Origin: Planctomycetota bacterium
GTDB taxonomy: Bacteria; Planctomycetota; UBA1135
DNA length: 64,000 nt
Reading direction: 5' to 3'
Assembly (NCBI GenBank): GCA_008501825.1
Contig: QQUA01000006.1
Location: 496,001 to 560,000 of the forward strand
The number at the start of each line of letters is the position of its first letter. Within the stretch, counting starts at the first letter, position 1. A model generated the notes under the pieces. The model was not told the origin of the DNA. It worked only from the letters and a program-made list of their open reading frames with translations, and ran no database searches. Positions 51,845 to 60,264 of the stretch are shown piece after piece. The translations under genes and the position numbers were made by a program.

Positions 51845-53641
51845 TTAATCGCCGATGTAGCGGTATGGGAGGTATTGGGGGTACCAAGTCTCGGCTTGAA
51901 TGCGGTGGTCCAGGCCTTCCGCCCAGAGCTCATCAGGATTTTCCACCAAGCCTTCCTCGATGGCAGTTTCAGCCACCGCTTTGGCCACCTCGAAGGAGAT
52001 TTCACGAATGTCGTGAATGTACGGGAACAACTGGCCTGCTTTTCGTTGTTCGGGAGTGATCTTATCGGCCAGAGCTTTGGCTGCCGCCAAGAACATGCCG
52101 GTGGTGACCCGTTTGGCCCCGGAAGCAACGACGCCTAAGCCGACCCCCGGGAAGATGAACACGTTGTTGCCCTGACCGATGACTTGTTTGCGACCTTGGA
52201 AGTCAATCGGATCGAAGGGACTTCCCGTGCCGATCAGAACTTTTCCGTCGGTCCAGCGTATGGCATCTTCCGGATGGACTTCGGTTTTGGACGTGGGATT
52301 GGACAGGGCCAAAATGATCGGCCGGTCGCAGTTTGCGGCCATGGAGCGCACGACGTCTTCATTGAAGGCACCGGGCTTACCGGAAGTGCCGATCAAGATG
52401 GTGGGCTTGAAGTTCCTCACTACGTCCAGCAAACCGATGCGGCCGGGAACGCGGAGCTTCCAACCTTCCACCAAAGAAGCATCGCGGGCAAAGGCTCGCT
52501 TGAACGGTTGCAGGCTTTTACGGCTGGAAAGCACCGGCCCGTTGCTGTCGATGCCAATGATGCGTTCCAAGGCATCCTTGCGGTTCAAGCCCTCCTTCTC
52601 CATGGCGGCGATCAGGGTCATGATGATGCCCCCGCCGCCGGCTCCAGTACCCAAAACGCAGATGCGATTGTCCTTCAACGGTCGCCCGGTAACTTCACCG
52701 GCGGCCACCAGGCCGGCCAAGGCAACCGCTCCGGTTCCTTGGATGTCGTCGTTAAAGGAACACGTTTCGTTTTCGTATCGATCCAGGACCGACCAGGCAT
52801 TTTGCCGCGACAGGTCTTCCCATTGCAGCAGGGCCTTGGGGAAACGCTTTTCAACTTCCTTTACGAAGGCGTCCAGGAGTTTGAAGTACGGTTCTCCGCG
52901 GAGGCGCGGCGCTCGGACACCCAAGTAGAAAGGATCGTTTCGCAACCTCGGGTTATCGGTGCCGACGTCCAACATGATCGGCAAGCAACGAGACGGATGA
53001 ATGCCCGCCGCAGCCGAATAAAGGGTCAGTTTGCCGATCGAAATGCCGATGCCGCCGGCGCCTTGATCGCCGATTCCAAGGATGCCTTCGCCATCGGTGG
53101 CGACGATGACCCGGACGTCCGGCAAAGTCACGTTGTCCAGCAGTTGAGCCATCCGCGGCCGATCCGCGGCGGTGATGTAAAGGCCCCGGGGCCGGCGGTA
53201 GATGTGGGAGAATTGCTGGCAAGCCGCTCCCACCGTCGGCGTATAAACAATCGGGGTGACTGCATCCAGGTGGTCCAAAAGGAATCGATAGAACAAAGTT
53301 TCGTTTCGATCCTGAAGAGCGACCAAGTGCAGGTAGCGGTTCAAGTCACGCGGCTGGTTGTAGAAGCCTTCTTCCACCCGAGCCAACTGTTGTTCCATGC
53401 TGGCTACTACCGGCGGCAAGTGTCCGCGCAAACCGAGGGCATCCCTTTCATCTTCAGGGAAAGCAGTGCCCTTATTCAGGAATGGATCCTTTCGAATATC
53501 CTTACCCTTTACCACCACCGGGACGTATTCTTGACCCGTTTCCGGGTCTTGAATCGGTCGATACCGTTGCTTCATGATTTTCCGCTTTGGCGGGTGCGGC
53601 GTCCTGGACCGGCCTTTCGGAGTTTTTGTGTGGGTTGTCAT
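51845..53641 (-). CDS. NAD-dependent malic enzyme
   Basis: 598 residues from the ATG at 53641 (AGAGG upstream); an ATG at 53575 would also fit the family. Signature stretches: NKGTAFPEDERDALGL, VYTPTVGAACQQFS, ATDGEGILGIGDQGAGGIGISIGKL (the ATDG and GIGDQG metal/NAD region), FNDDIQGTGAVALAGL, and the second NAD motif LGTGAGGGGI, with SNPTSKTEVHPEDA near the C-terminus. The size and the C-terminal half fit the large (about 550-600 residue) NAD-type enzymes. Reaction: malate plus NAD to pyruvate, CO2 and NADH. Cytoplasmic. The lysine-rich first 22 residues are probably disordered. Confidence 0.95.
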   Translation of the reverse strand: MTTHTKTPKGRSRTPHPPKRKIMKQRYRPIQDPETGQEYVPVVVKGKDIRKDPFLNKGTAFPEDERDALGLRGHLPPVVASMEQQLARVEEGFYNQPRDLNRYLHLVALQDRNETLFYRFLLDHLDAVTPIVYTPTVGAACQQFSHIYRRPRGLYITAADRPRMAQLLDNVTLPDVRVIVATDGEGILGIGDQGAGGIGISIGKLTLYSAAAGIHPSRCLPIMLDVGTDNPRLRNDPFYLGVRAPRLRGEPYFKLLDAFVKEVEKRFPKALLQWEDLSRQNAWSVLDRYENETCSFNDDIQGTGAVALAGLVAAGEVTGRPLKDNRICVLGTGAGGGGIIMTLIAAMEKEGLNRKDALERIIGIDSNGPVLSSRKSLQPFKRAFARDASLVEGWKLRVPGRIGLLDVVRNFKPTILIGTSGKPGAFNEDVVRSMAANCDRPIILALSNPTSKTEVHPEDAIRWTDGKVLIGTGSPFDPIDFQGRKQVIGQGNNVFIFPGVGLGVVASGAKRVTTGMFLAAAKALADKITPEQRKAGQLFPYIHDIREISFEVAKAVAETAIEEGLVENPDELWAEGLDHRIQAETWYPQYLPYRYIGD

Positions 53642-53743
53642 GGCGTACCTCTCCCCTCGTGCACGGAAACCATGCGAACTCAGGGACCCGTTTGGGCACC
53701 CAAGAGTTAATTCCTGGGGAATGGGGCACAAGGGGAGGCTGGC

Positions 53744-54433
53744 TCAATCCAGGCCGAAATCGGTCCATACGGCCTGATAGAGAGCTTCCAGCTCTTCTCG
53801 GGTTCCTTTGTAAATCGGATAGTCGGCGATTTCGGTCCATGGCAGGTTCGGGTTGTTTTGGTGCGGCGCAAACATGTGATTCCAAGTGTTCACGTACACC
53901 ACTGGACGCCCTTGGACTTGTTCAAATTCGGCGGCATCAAAGATGGAAGAGTAATGAAAAGCGATCGGCACGTTCCAAGTTTGGTTTTTGGAATAAGTAC
54001 CAGGAAACTGAATGCGTTCGGCGTCGATGGGCCCGGAAGCGGAAGCGTTGGGGAATTCATAGCGAATGCTTTCAACGTCGGCGATTCGCTGCAAGCCCGG
54101 GTCATAGGGCTCCCAAATAAAGAACGGCCATTGTTCGTCCAAGTCGAACCAACCCCACCAACGGTTGCCGTCATAAATCAGGTCGGTGACTTCCCATATA
54201 TGATCTTCATCGGAAAAGATTACGTTGAGTTCGGCTTCCCCAGGCCTGGACATGTCGATGAAGACAGCCAATAAAGGGTTGGCGGAATCAAGTTCGGGAA
54301 CTCGGAATACCGGCAAGACCAAACGAAGCTCCTCAGAACCGGGCGGCTGGGCGTCCCGCTCGAAATCGGGTTGCGGGCAGGCGGGGAGGATCAGCAGGGT
54401 GCAAAGCAGGGCCAGACGGTGAAGAAACTGCAT
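53744..54433 (-). CDS. Putative lipoprotein of unknown function
   Basis: 229 residues with a lipoprotein signal (LALLCTLLILPAC, lipobox LPAC). The mature part has aromatic-rich strands (DGNRWWGWFDLDEQWPFFIWEPYDPG, WNVPIAFHYSS, RPVVYVNTWNHMFAPHQNN). No family recognised. It follows the kinase gene at 54480 on the same strand with 46 bases between, so it may be cotranscribed. Location: probably outer-membrane or periplasmic surface. Confidence 0.7.
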   Translation of the reverse strand: MQFLHRLALLCTLLILPACPQPDFERDAQPPGSEELRLVLPVFRVPELDSANPLLAVFIDMSRPGEAELNVIFSDEDHIWEVTDLIYDGNRWWGWFDLDEQWPFFIWEPYDPGLQRIADVESIRYEFPNASASGPIDAERIQFPGTYSKNQTWNVPIAFHYSSIFDAAEFEQVQGRPVVYVNTWNHMFAPHQNNPNLPWTEIADYPIYKGTREELEALYQAVWTDFGLD

Positions 54434-54479
54434 GGCTCAAGTCTATACAATCAGAAAAGAAAAGAGCATATAGGAAGTA

Positions 54480-57400
54480 TTAACGGGGAACGGCGATCAT
54501 TCTGAATCCGGTTTCCATGGTGGTGTTGTCCGGCAAGAAGCCCAACCCGGCGTGGTGGCGGTTGGCAATAGGACCTCCCTGGGCCCAACCGCCCCCGGCG
54601 GCGTGGCGGTAGCGCTGGTCGGCGTCGAACCAGGAGTTCTGCCATTCCAAAGCGGAGCCGCAAAGATCGAAGATGCCATAAACCGATTCGTCGGTTGGAT
54701 AGGTCATGACAGGCTCCGGTTGCGGGCGAGGTCTGCTGAAGCAGTTGCTCGACCAATGCGGGCGAAATTGAAAACCATAGGTGTAAGGTCGCATTCCGAT
54801 TCCTCCTGCCGCGACCCAAAGTTCCGGTTCGCTGGGCAAGCGATATTCAAAAGCCCCGTCCTGCTTGCGGGTCAGCCACTGGGTGTAAGCGGTGGCGTCG
54901 AACCATGAAATTCCGAGGATTGGCCAATCCGGGCGCCAGTGGCCCGGGATTTGATATCCACCTTGAGGATCTTTGGGCCAAGCTCCGCCCACCCGGATGG
55001 TTTCCAAGCTTCTCGGGACCCGAATCAATTCTTCCGAGATCTGGATTTCCGCCAAGGTTTTAGGGTCGTTCAGAAACTCCAAATACTCCGCGCAAGTAAC
55101 TTCCCGGCGCTGCATCCAAAAGCCGGCGGGATTGCCGCCATTCCAGGGATAGTGAACGTATTCGAATCCAGTCGGCTGTTGCTCCAGCTTTGGCAAATAG
55201 ACTTGGAAGGGCTGGTTCTCCGTGTCGTGGGCTCGGAAATGGTAGCGGGTATCTACGTGCCCCGGGCGGCGCAACAAAGCCAGGTATTCTCCCGGGGACA
55301 ATTGCATGGAAACCGACGAATCGTGAGTTCCGAGGGAACTTTGAGAACCGATCGCCAACGGATTGGCGGTGAAGATGTATTGCAATCCAGGCGGCAAGGA
55401 TTGGTTTTGAATCTCACCATCCAGAAGGACTTTGGCTTGGACGTTGCCACGAGCGGCCAAGTCGGTACTGAGGCCAAGCCGAAGCGACAGTTGGTTCAAG
55501 TTGGGCGCCTCAACCGCAATCTGCTCTTCGCCGCGCTGGAATTCAAATTGATGCGGACCTGGTCCCAAACGTCCAAGCCGAAGTTCATCCGCGATCCACC
55601 AGCCTATGGCGGTACGTCCGTCCACGGCGGCCAATCGATCCAAGGGACGCAGGGTTGGATGGCTGGTTTCCAAGACCCAACAATCCATGGAAATAGGTTC
55701 ACCGGCCAACTCCAAGATTTGCGTACCGCTTGGCAGAGAATCGTTGCCTTGAACGATGCGCAACGCCCAGGAGCCCGGAGGAAAGGCATCGCTGGATTGG
55801 CGATAGGGGACCGGAACCATGCGCGGTCCGGCACCGGCTTTCAGGTGAGAAAGTTCTTGAAAGCGAAAGAGATGGACCTCTGTCGGACCGGGAGAGAAAA
55901 ACTCAAGTTCGATGGCAATGGAGGGCAGCATTTCTTCTCTTTCCCGGTGCGGAAGCTGCCGGTCCGCTTCCTGGGCGAAGAATTCCGCCATATTGGGTTC
56001 GCCCCGATCCAGGGCTTCCCGATATCGCTGTAGGAAAAGCTCGGCACGAACTTCTGGAGTTCCCCTTACTGCCGGATCGCGCCGAACTGCAAGTTCCAAC
56101 AATTCCAAAATACGGGCGAATTGGCGGTCGCGCTCCTCGCGCTTTTGAGCCACTTGATTCTCCAAGACGTTCAATTCATCCACTTCTTCTGCCGTCAAAT
56201 ACTCTTGCAAAAATCCTTCGCGAAGGGCGTCCACCCGATTGCTTAGAGCCAGGTTCTCTTCGTATTGCCGGTGGAATAAATCCAGTTCCTGGCGGGCTTG
56301 CTCCACGATGTTTTCGGCCTGCCGTTTGCGCTCCAACTTTTGCATTTGTTGTTGCACCCCAACTAGAGTGCCGAAGCCGATCAAGCTGACCAGAAAGGCT
56401 GTAGCGAGCACCGACACCTTGCTGTGCCGAGTCGTCCAATGGCGGAGCCGTTTCCAAAGGGGAGCGGAGCGGGCTTGAACCGGTCTTCCTTCGCGAATGG
56501 CAAGCAAGTCGGCGGCAAATGCTTTGGCGTCGGCATAACGATGCTTCGGGTTTTTCTCCATCGCCTTGAGAACCACCGCTTCCAAATCCTTAGGTATGCC
56601 GGCGTGGGAACTGCGAGGCGGGGGAGGTGGCACGGTCAAAATCTGATGGAACATGCCTTCCAAAGAATCGTGCCGAAACGGGACTTGCCCGGTCAAGGCG
56701 TGATAAAGGGTGACGCCGAGCGAATAGATATCGGTTCGCGGATCCAGAGGGTGACCCTTGATTTGTTCCGGCGAAGCGAAGGCCGGACTTCCGGCGAAAT
56801 GCCGGGTCAAGGTGGAGGCTTCCGTCGCCCGGCTTCGAGCCAATCCGAAATCCACCAGGACGGCTTTCCCTTCCGGAGTGATTCGAATGTTGCCGGACTT
56901 GACGTCCCGGTGCAGCAAACCGTTGTCGTGGGCGGCATCCAGGGCATGGGCGATTTGCATGGCCCACCCCACGGCTTGCAAGGGCGGGAGATAGGTCCCC
57001 TGGTCCGCTTGCTGGCGGAGGATTTCCGCTAAATCTTGGCCCTCTACATATTCCATCGCCAAGTAGAAAACGCCGGCGTCTTGGCCGAAGCCATGGACCG
57101 CCACGATGTTGGGATGTCGCAATCGCGCCAGGGCACGGGCTTCGCGGCCGAAGCGGGCCAAGGCCGTGGGGGAATGCAGATATTCCTGGCGGATCTGCTT
57201 GAGGGCGACTTGCCGATCCAGAGATTCCTGTTTGGCTAGATAGATATCTCCCATGCCCCCCCGGCCGAGGGGCCGGAGAATTTGAAATTCGCCGAGGCGT
57301 TTGCCCTGTCCCTCCGCTGAAGCCGAGGCTTTCCGGTGCTCCTGTTGAGCCAGGGAATACAAGGCCTCCAGCTTTTTGCTCAGCTCTGGGCTGACTTTGG

Positions 57401-57554
57401 GATGGGCGGCGAGGAATTCATCCGGCGGTGGCGCTTGGTTGCGCTCCAGGGCATCCAGATAGGCTTCGAACAGGGCCCCGGCCGACTCCTTCCAAGCTTC
57501 CTCGCCGTCTTCCGTCAGCGGGTGGTATTCCTGGGGAGGGTCGTGGTCGGCCAA
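54480..57554 (-). CDS. Transmembrane Ser/Thr protein kinase with C-terminal FGE-like domain
   Basis: 1024 residues. The kinase domain is intact: glycine loop GRGGMG (97-102), VALK (K119), HRDVKSGN (215-222), DFG (235-237), SPEQ and DIYSLG. A membrane helix is at about 380-400, then a coiled coil (about 400-500). The C-terminal part (about 800-1024) is formylglycine-generating-enzyme-like (FWMQRREVTCAEYLEFLND, WYDATAYTQWL-like segment, PSEPELWVAAGG, DLCGSALEWQNS, METGFRMIAVPR). The catalytic cysteine pair of true FGE is not seen, so this is probably a ligand-binding version outside the membrane. The gene starts 3 bases after the ECF sigma stop, indicating a kinase/sigma signalling pair. Confidence 0.92.
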   Translation of the reverse strand: MADHDPPQEYHPLTEDGEEAWKESAGALFEAYLDALERNQAPPPDEFLAAHPKVSPELSKKLEALYSLAQQEHRKASASAEGQGKRLGEFQILRPLGRGGMGDIYLAKQESLDRQVALKQIRQEYLHSPTALARFGREARALARLRHPNIVAVHGFGQDAGVFYLAMEYVEGQDLAEILRQQADQGTYLPPLQAVGWAMQIAHALDAAHDNGLLHRDVKSGNIRITPEGKAVLVDFGLARSRATEASTLTRHFAGSPAFASPEQIKGHPLDPRTDIYSLGVTLYHALTGQVPFRHDSLEGMFHQILTVPPPPPRSSHAGIPKDLEAVVLKAMEKNPKHRYADAKAFAADLLAIREGRPVQARSAPLWKRLRHWTTRHSKVSVLATAFLVSLIGFGTLVGVQQQMQKLERKRQAENIVEQARQELDLFHRQYEENLALSNRVDALREGFLQEYLTAEEVDELNVLENQVAQKREERDRQFARILELLELAVRRDPAVRGTPEVRAELFLQRYREALDRGEPNMAEFFAQEADRQLPHREREEMLPSIAIELEFFSPGPTEVHLFRFQELSHLKAGAGPRMVPVPYRQSSDAFPPGSWALRIVQGNDSLPSGTQILELAGEPISMDCWVLETSHPTLRPLDRLAAVDGRTAIGWWIADELRLGRLGPGPHQFEFQRGEEQIAVEAPNLNQLSLRLGLSTDLAARGNVQAKVLLDGEIQNQSLPPGLQYIFTANPLAIGSQSSLGTHDSSVSMQLSPGEYLALLRRPGHVDTRYHFRAHDTENQPFQVYLPKLEQQPTGFEYVHYPWNGGNPAGFWMQRREVTCAEYLEFLNDPKTLAEIQISEELIRVPRSLETIRVGGAWPKDPQGGYQIPGHWRPDWPILGISWFDATAYTQWLTRKQDGAFEYRLPSEPELWVAAGGIGMRPYTYGFQFRPHWSSNCFSRPRPQPEPVMTYPTDESVYGIFDLCGSALEWQNSWFDADQRYRHAAGGGWAQGGPIANRHHAGLGFLPDNTTMETGFRMIAVPR

Positions 57555-57557
57555 GGC

Positions 57558-58160
57558 TCAGAGGTTGGCGGCGTTTCGCAGCAGCAGATCGAAGGTTCGC
57601 CGAAATCGTTGGATGGCCCGGGTTCGAGCCTGGGCCGCGGCGTAATAACCCACTCCCAACCGATCGGCCTGTTCCTGGGGACTGACCCCCGAGGCGGACC
57701 AAGCGACCAATTTTCGGTCCTGCTCCAGCAGCATGCTGAGGGCTCGGGTGGCCAAAATCAGGTGTTCCCGCCTTTGGGCCTGGGTGGCCGGCCCGGTTCG
57801 GGTGGAGGAAGGATCCAGCCGCGGCTCTTGGGATTCATCCTGACTCCAATGGAAGCGGAGCACGGCACCGCTGCCGCGCTTCAAGGCCTGCCAGTGTCGT
57901 CGGCGGTCCTGGATATGATTCCGTGCAATTCGGTAAACCCAGGCCCTCGCGTCCTTTGGGGCGACGAATTTATCGCTGGAGGCGGTTTGCAAGGCCCGGG
58001 CGATGACTTCTTGGGCAAGATCTTCCGGGGTTTCGTAGCGCAGAATCAGGACCCCGGCCTGGGCTCGGAGGAATGCTTCCAGGGCCGGACGAAGAGCGAC
58101 CAATTGCTCCTTCAATTTTCCCACGGATCCATATTGCCCCACCGGGCCATCACCGTCCAT
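57558..58160 (-). CDS. ECF-type sigma factor paired with the kinase
   Basis: 200 residues. Region 2 is seen in LVALRPALEAFLRAQAGVLI then TPEDLAQEVIARALQTASS and ARAWVYRIARNHIQDRRR. A linker of about 50 residues is followed by region 4 (ALSMLLEQDRKLVAWSASGVSPQEQADRLGVGYYAAAQARTRAIQRFRR) with the helix-turn-helix. It directly precedes the kinase (3-base gap), the arrangement seen for planctomycete ECF groups controlled by Ser/Thr kinases, where phosphorylation is thought to replace an anti-sigma factor. The upstream gap to 58417 contains its promoter. Confidence 0.85.
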   Translation of the reverse strand: MDGDGPVGQYGSVGKLKEQLVALRPALEAFLRAQAGVLILRYETPEDLAQEVIARALQTASSDKFVAPKDARAWVYRIARNHIQDRRRHWQALKRGSGAVLRFHWSQDESQEPRLDPSSTRTGPATQAQRREHLILATRALSMLLEQDRKLVAWSASGVSPQEQADRLGVGYYAAAQARTRAIQRFRRTFDLLLRNAANL

Positions 58161-58323
58161 GGAGACTTTTTTCAGAATTTTGGGTTAGAAACCGGCGAAG
58201 TTTGCGACAGCCTTAGCACCCAAAGCCCATTGTCCTTTCAAACCTGGTCCGTTGGAGCCCTTTCAAAGAGCTGGGGGACAGCTTCGGTCAGGAGGATTCC
58301 CGGTTTTGAGGGTTGTGAGTTCT

Positions 58324-58358
58324 ACGGCTTCCCGGCTTCGGCCGGGAGGTCGTTTTTT
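58324..58358 (+). terminator. Orphan plus-strand intrinsic terminator
   Basis: A 13-bp stem with two wobbles (58324-58336 with 58341-58353) closes a TTCG loop and is followed by TTTTTT. It terminates transcription on the plus strand only, yet no plus-strand gene precedes it: the flanking sigma and HAD genes are both on the minus strand. A small RNA starting between about 58161 and 58300, or antisense transcription from the sigma gene, would explain it. No conserved RNA family was recognised in 58161-58323. Confidence 0.85.
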
Positions 58359-58417
58359 AATATCCAGAATCCTTCCCCCTGGGGAGCTGGCGGAGAACTT
58401 GGGGAGGAAAGGGTGCC

Positions 58418-59215
58418 TTAGCCAGGGCTTGGCAGGTAGTCGAGCAAGTCCGCCGCCGTGGTCAGGATTCCGTCTGGGGTGGGGGCCCCAGGAGCCTTCA
58501 AACTTTCCGCCTCGAATTTTCCGGTGGTGACCAATAAGCCGGTGCAGCCGATTTGCTGAGCGCCGCCGACGTCGGAAAAAAGATCGTCGCCCAGCATCAG
58601 CGTGGCATTCGGGGCGGCCTCCAAATCTTGCAGAGCGAGTTGGAAAAAGGCCGGTGCCGGCTTGCCCATCAATTCCGCTTGTTGGCCGGAGGCGTATTCC
58701 AAGGCTGCGACGAAGGGACCTGCGTCCAACCGCCATTCGTCGTCCTGGCGCCAGCAGCGGTTCTTTTGCAGGGCAATCAGTTGAGCCCCGCCGCGGAGCC
58801 ATTGAAAGGCCCGGTTCAATCGTTCCCAACGAAAGGCCGGTCCCAGATCTCCGACCACCACCCAGTCCGGATTTTCATGGACCGCCCGGAGGCCGTCGAA
58901 ATCTTGCCGGGTATCTCTGGGCACCAGGAAGCCGGTTCGGAGTTTGCCGGAGGCCTGAATTCGCCGCACCGCCAGCTTGGACGGCACCAGCACATGGTCG
59001 GATTGGACGGGAAGCCCTTGGCTCTGAAGCTGTTCGGTGACTCGTTGCAGAGACGCCCGAGTGGTGTTGGTACACAAGCGGAAAGGGATCTCTCGCTCCA
59101 GCAGGCCATGGAGTAATTCCCGGCTGCCTGCCAGCGCTTTTCCGTCGACCAACAGAGTGCCGTCGATGTCTAGCAGGCAAGCCCGAATCGACTCGCAACG
59201 GCCCCTTAGGTCCAT
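58418..59215 (-). CDS. HAD-superfamily IIA hydrolase (LHPP/NagD-like)
   Basis: 265 residues. Nucleophile motif LLDIDGTLLVDG (the two aspartates about residues 17-19), motif II FRLCTNTTR, and motif III/IV region GKPAPAFFQLAL ... LMLGDDLFSDVGGAQQIG. The cap lies between about 90 and 170, as in type IIA enzymes. The C-terminal motif with LLVTTGKF fits the LHPP/HDHD2 subset. Expected role: phosphatase on a small molecule or protein phosphohistidine, substrate unknown. It ends 58418 and starts 6 bases after the bacterioferritin stop, so the two likely share a transcript. Confidence 0.88.
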   Translation of the reverse strand: MDLRGRCESIRACLLDIDGTLLVDGKALAGSRELLHGLLEREIPFRLCTNTTRASLQRVTEQLQSQGLPVQSDHVLVPSKLAVRRIQASGKLRTGFLVPRDTRQDFDGLRAVHENPDWVVVGDLGPAFRWERLNRAFQWLRGGAQLIALQKNRCWRQDDEWRLDAGPFVAALEYASGQQAELMGKPAPAFFQLALQDLEAAPNATLMLGDDLFSDVGGAQQIGCTGLLVTTGKFEAESLKAPGAPTPDGILTTAADLLDYLPSPG

Positions 59216-59221
59216 CCTTGT

Positions 59222-59704
59222 TTAGTTCGCTTCACTCGGACCTTGCATGGACTGCAAAGCCAAGTAGGAGGCACCGTAACGGCGGATATTTTCCAGTTCG
59301 GTGTCGTATTGGTCGAAGTGACGTTCCTCATCGGCGACCAACCCTTCGAATATCTGTTTGGTGGCGGAATCGGCGTTTTCCCCACAGACTTTGGCGGCCT
59401 GGTTGTAATCGATGGCGCTTTGCTTTTCCATTCCCACCGCCATATTCAGCATCGCTTCCGGTTCTTGGACTTTGTTGACCGGGCCGCTGGAATTGAGTTC
59501 CACATCCCCGCGCAGGAACAGGATCCGTTCCGCCAGCAACTCAACGTGTTGCATTTCCTCGATGGCGGTCTGCTTGAACAGACCGGCTAATTTGGCCAGG
59601 CCCATGTCATCCAAAAGAAAATGAAAGTACATGTACTGGTGGAGAGCTTGCAGCTCGTCGCCGACCGCCTGGTTCAGAAGTTCGATGCTTTTGGTCCGGT
59701 CCAT
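59222..59704 (-). CDS. bfr: Bacterioferritin
   Basis: 160 residues from the ATG at 59704 (GGAG about 12 bases upstream); an upstream in-frame codon at 59758 is rejected because it adds sequence without ferritin similarity. Ferroxidase positions are seen in DELQALHQYMYFHF, IEEMQHVELLAERILFLRG (the Met of this segment corresponds to the haem-ligand methionine of E. coli Bfr), EKQSAIDYN and DEERHFDQYDTEL. Role: iron oxidation and storage in a 24-subunit shell, cytoplasmic. It is first of a pair with the HAD phosphatase. Confidence 0.92.
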   Translation of the reverse strand: MDRTKSIELLNQAVGDELQALHQYMYFHFLLDDMGLAKLAGLFKQTAIEEMQHVELLAERILFLRGDVELNSSGPVNKVQEPEAMLNMAVGMEKQSAIDYNQAAKVCGENADSATKQIFEGLVADEERHFDQYDTELENIRRYGASYLALQSMQGPSEAN

Positions 59705-59856
59705 GATTTGCCCCGCTCCAGGGGGAAGGGAAAGCCTGCCACCCCGGTGCCGCGCCATGCTAGCCTCGCGCTCCCGGTGGATCCCGATTCAGCTTGGAAC
59801 TCCTGGCCCTAGTCGGCGATTTCAACCGCGGTAACCCTTCCAGACTGAAACGAACC

Positions 59857-60099
59857 ATGAACTTCCTCTACTTCCTACTCATCGGCTTGGTAGCCGGCTG
59901 GCTGGCCGGCAAGCTCACCCGCGGAAGCGGCTTCGGCATGATCGGCGACATTGTGATCGGCATCATCGGAGGCGTGGTCGGCGGCTTTCTTTTCGGCTTG
60001 GTCGGGCTGGAAGAGAACGGCCTGCTGGGTTCCTTGGTCACCGCGACGGTAGGGGCCGTGATTTTTGTTTGGGCGATCGGCAAAGTCCGCGGCAAGTAG
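59857..60099 (+). CDS. GlsB/YeaQ/YmgE-family small membrane protein
   Basis: 80 residues with three membrane helices (FLYFLLIGLVAGWLAGKL, GMIGDIVIGIIGGVVGGFLFGLVG, LLGSLVTATVGAVIFVWAIG) separated by glycine-rich turns, ending in a short basic tail. The family is called transglycosylase-associated but its function is unknown, and it is often stress-induced. The start at 59857 is chosen to open the first helix directly. Divergent from bacterioferritin, 150 bases apart. Confidence 0.9.
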   Translation: MNFLYFLLIGLVAGWLAGKLTRGSGFGMIGDIVIGIIGGVVGGFLFGLVGLEENGLLGSLVTATVGAVIFVWAIGKVRGK

Positions 60100-60107
60100 C
60101 GCGGCTT

Positions 60108-60140
60108 CGGTTCCGGGTCAGGGAAGGGGGCCCGGAGCCG
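60108..60140 (+). terminator. Hairpin after the GlsB-type gene, possible terminator
   Basis: A 10-bp stem with one wobble (60108-60117 with 60131-60140) and a 13-base loop, 8 bases after the stop. No T-run follows, so it is only a weak candidate. The remaining 60141-60264 shows nothing recognisable. Confidence 0.35.
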
Positions 60141-60264
60141 ATCCAGTGGGCCTAGTGCAGGGTCGCTGTTCGCGCCGGCTTAGGGTTGTACCGTGGTGTA
60201 ACCTGGTCTGAATCGAGCAAGGCCGACGCCTTGTTTCAACCTGAGTTCTGAACCACCACAAAAA

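Noticed and set aside
52184-53710. Long open frame opposite the malic enzyme
   Set aside because: Shadow of a clear enzyme gene: no family similarity and low-complexity composition.
57616-57630. tRNA T-loop-like gggttcgagcc
   Set aside because: It lies inside the ECF sigma coding sequence and no acceptor or anticodon stems surround it.
57336-58421. Open frame on the plus strand opposite kinase and sigma genes
   Set aside because: Antisense shadow; the plus-strand terminator at 58324 lies inside it, so it was not used as support.
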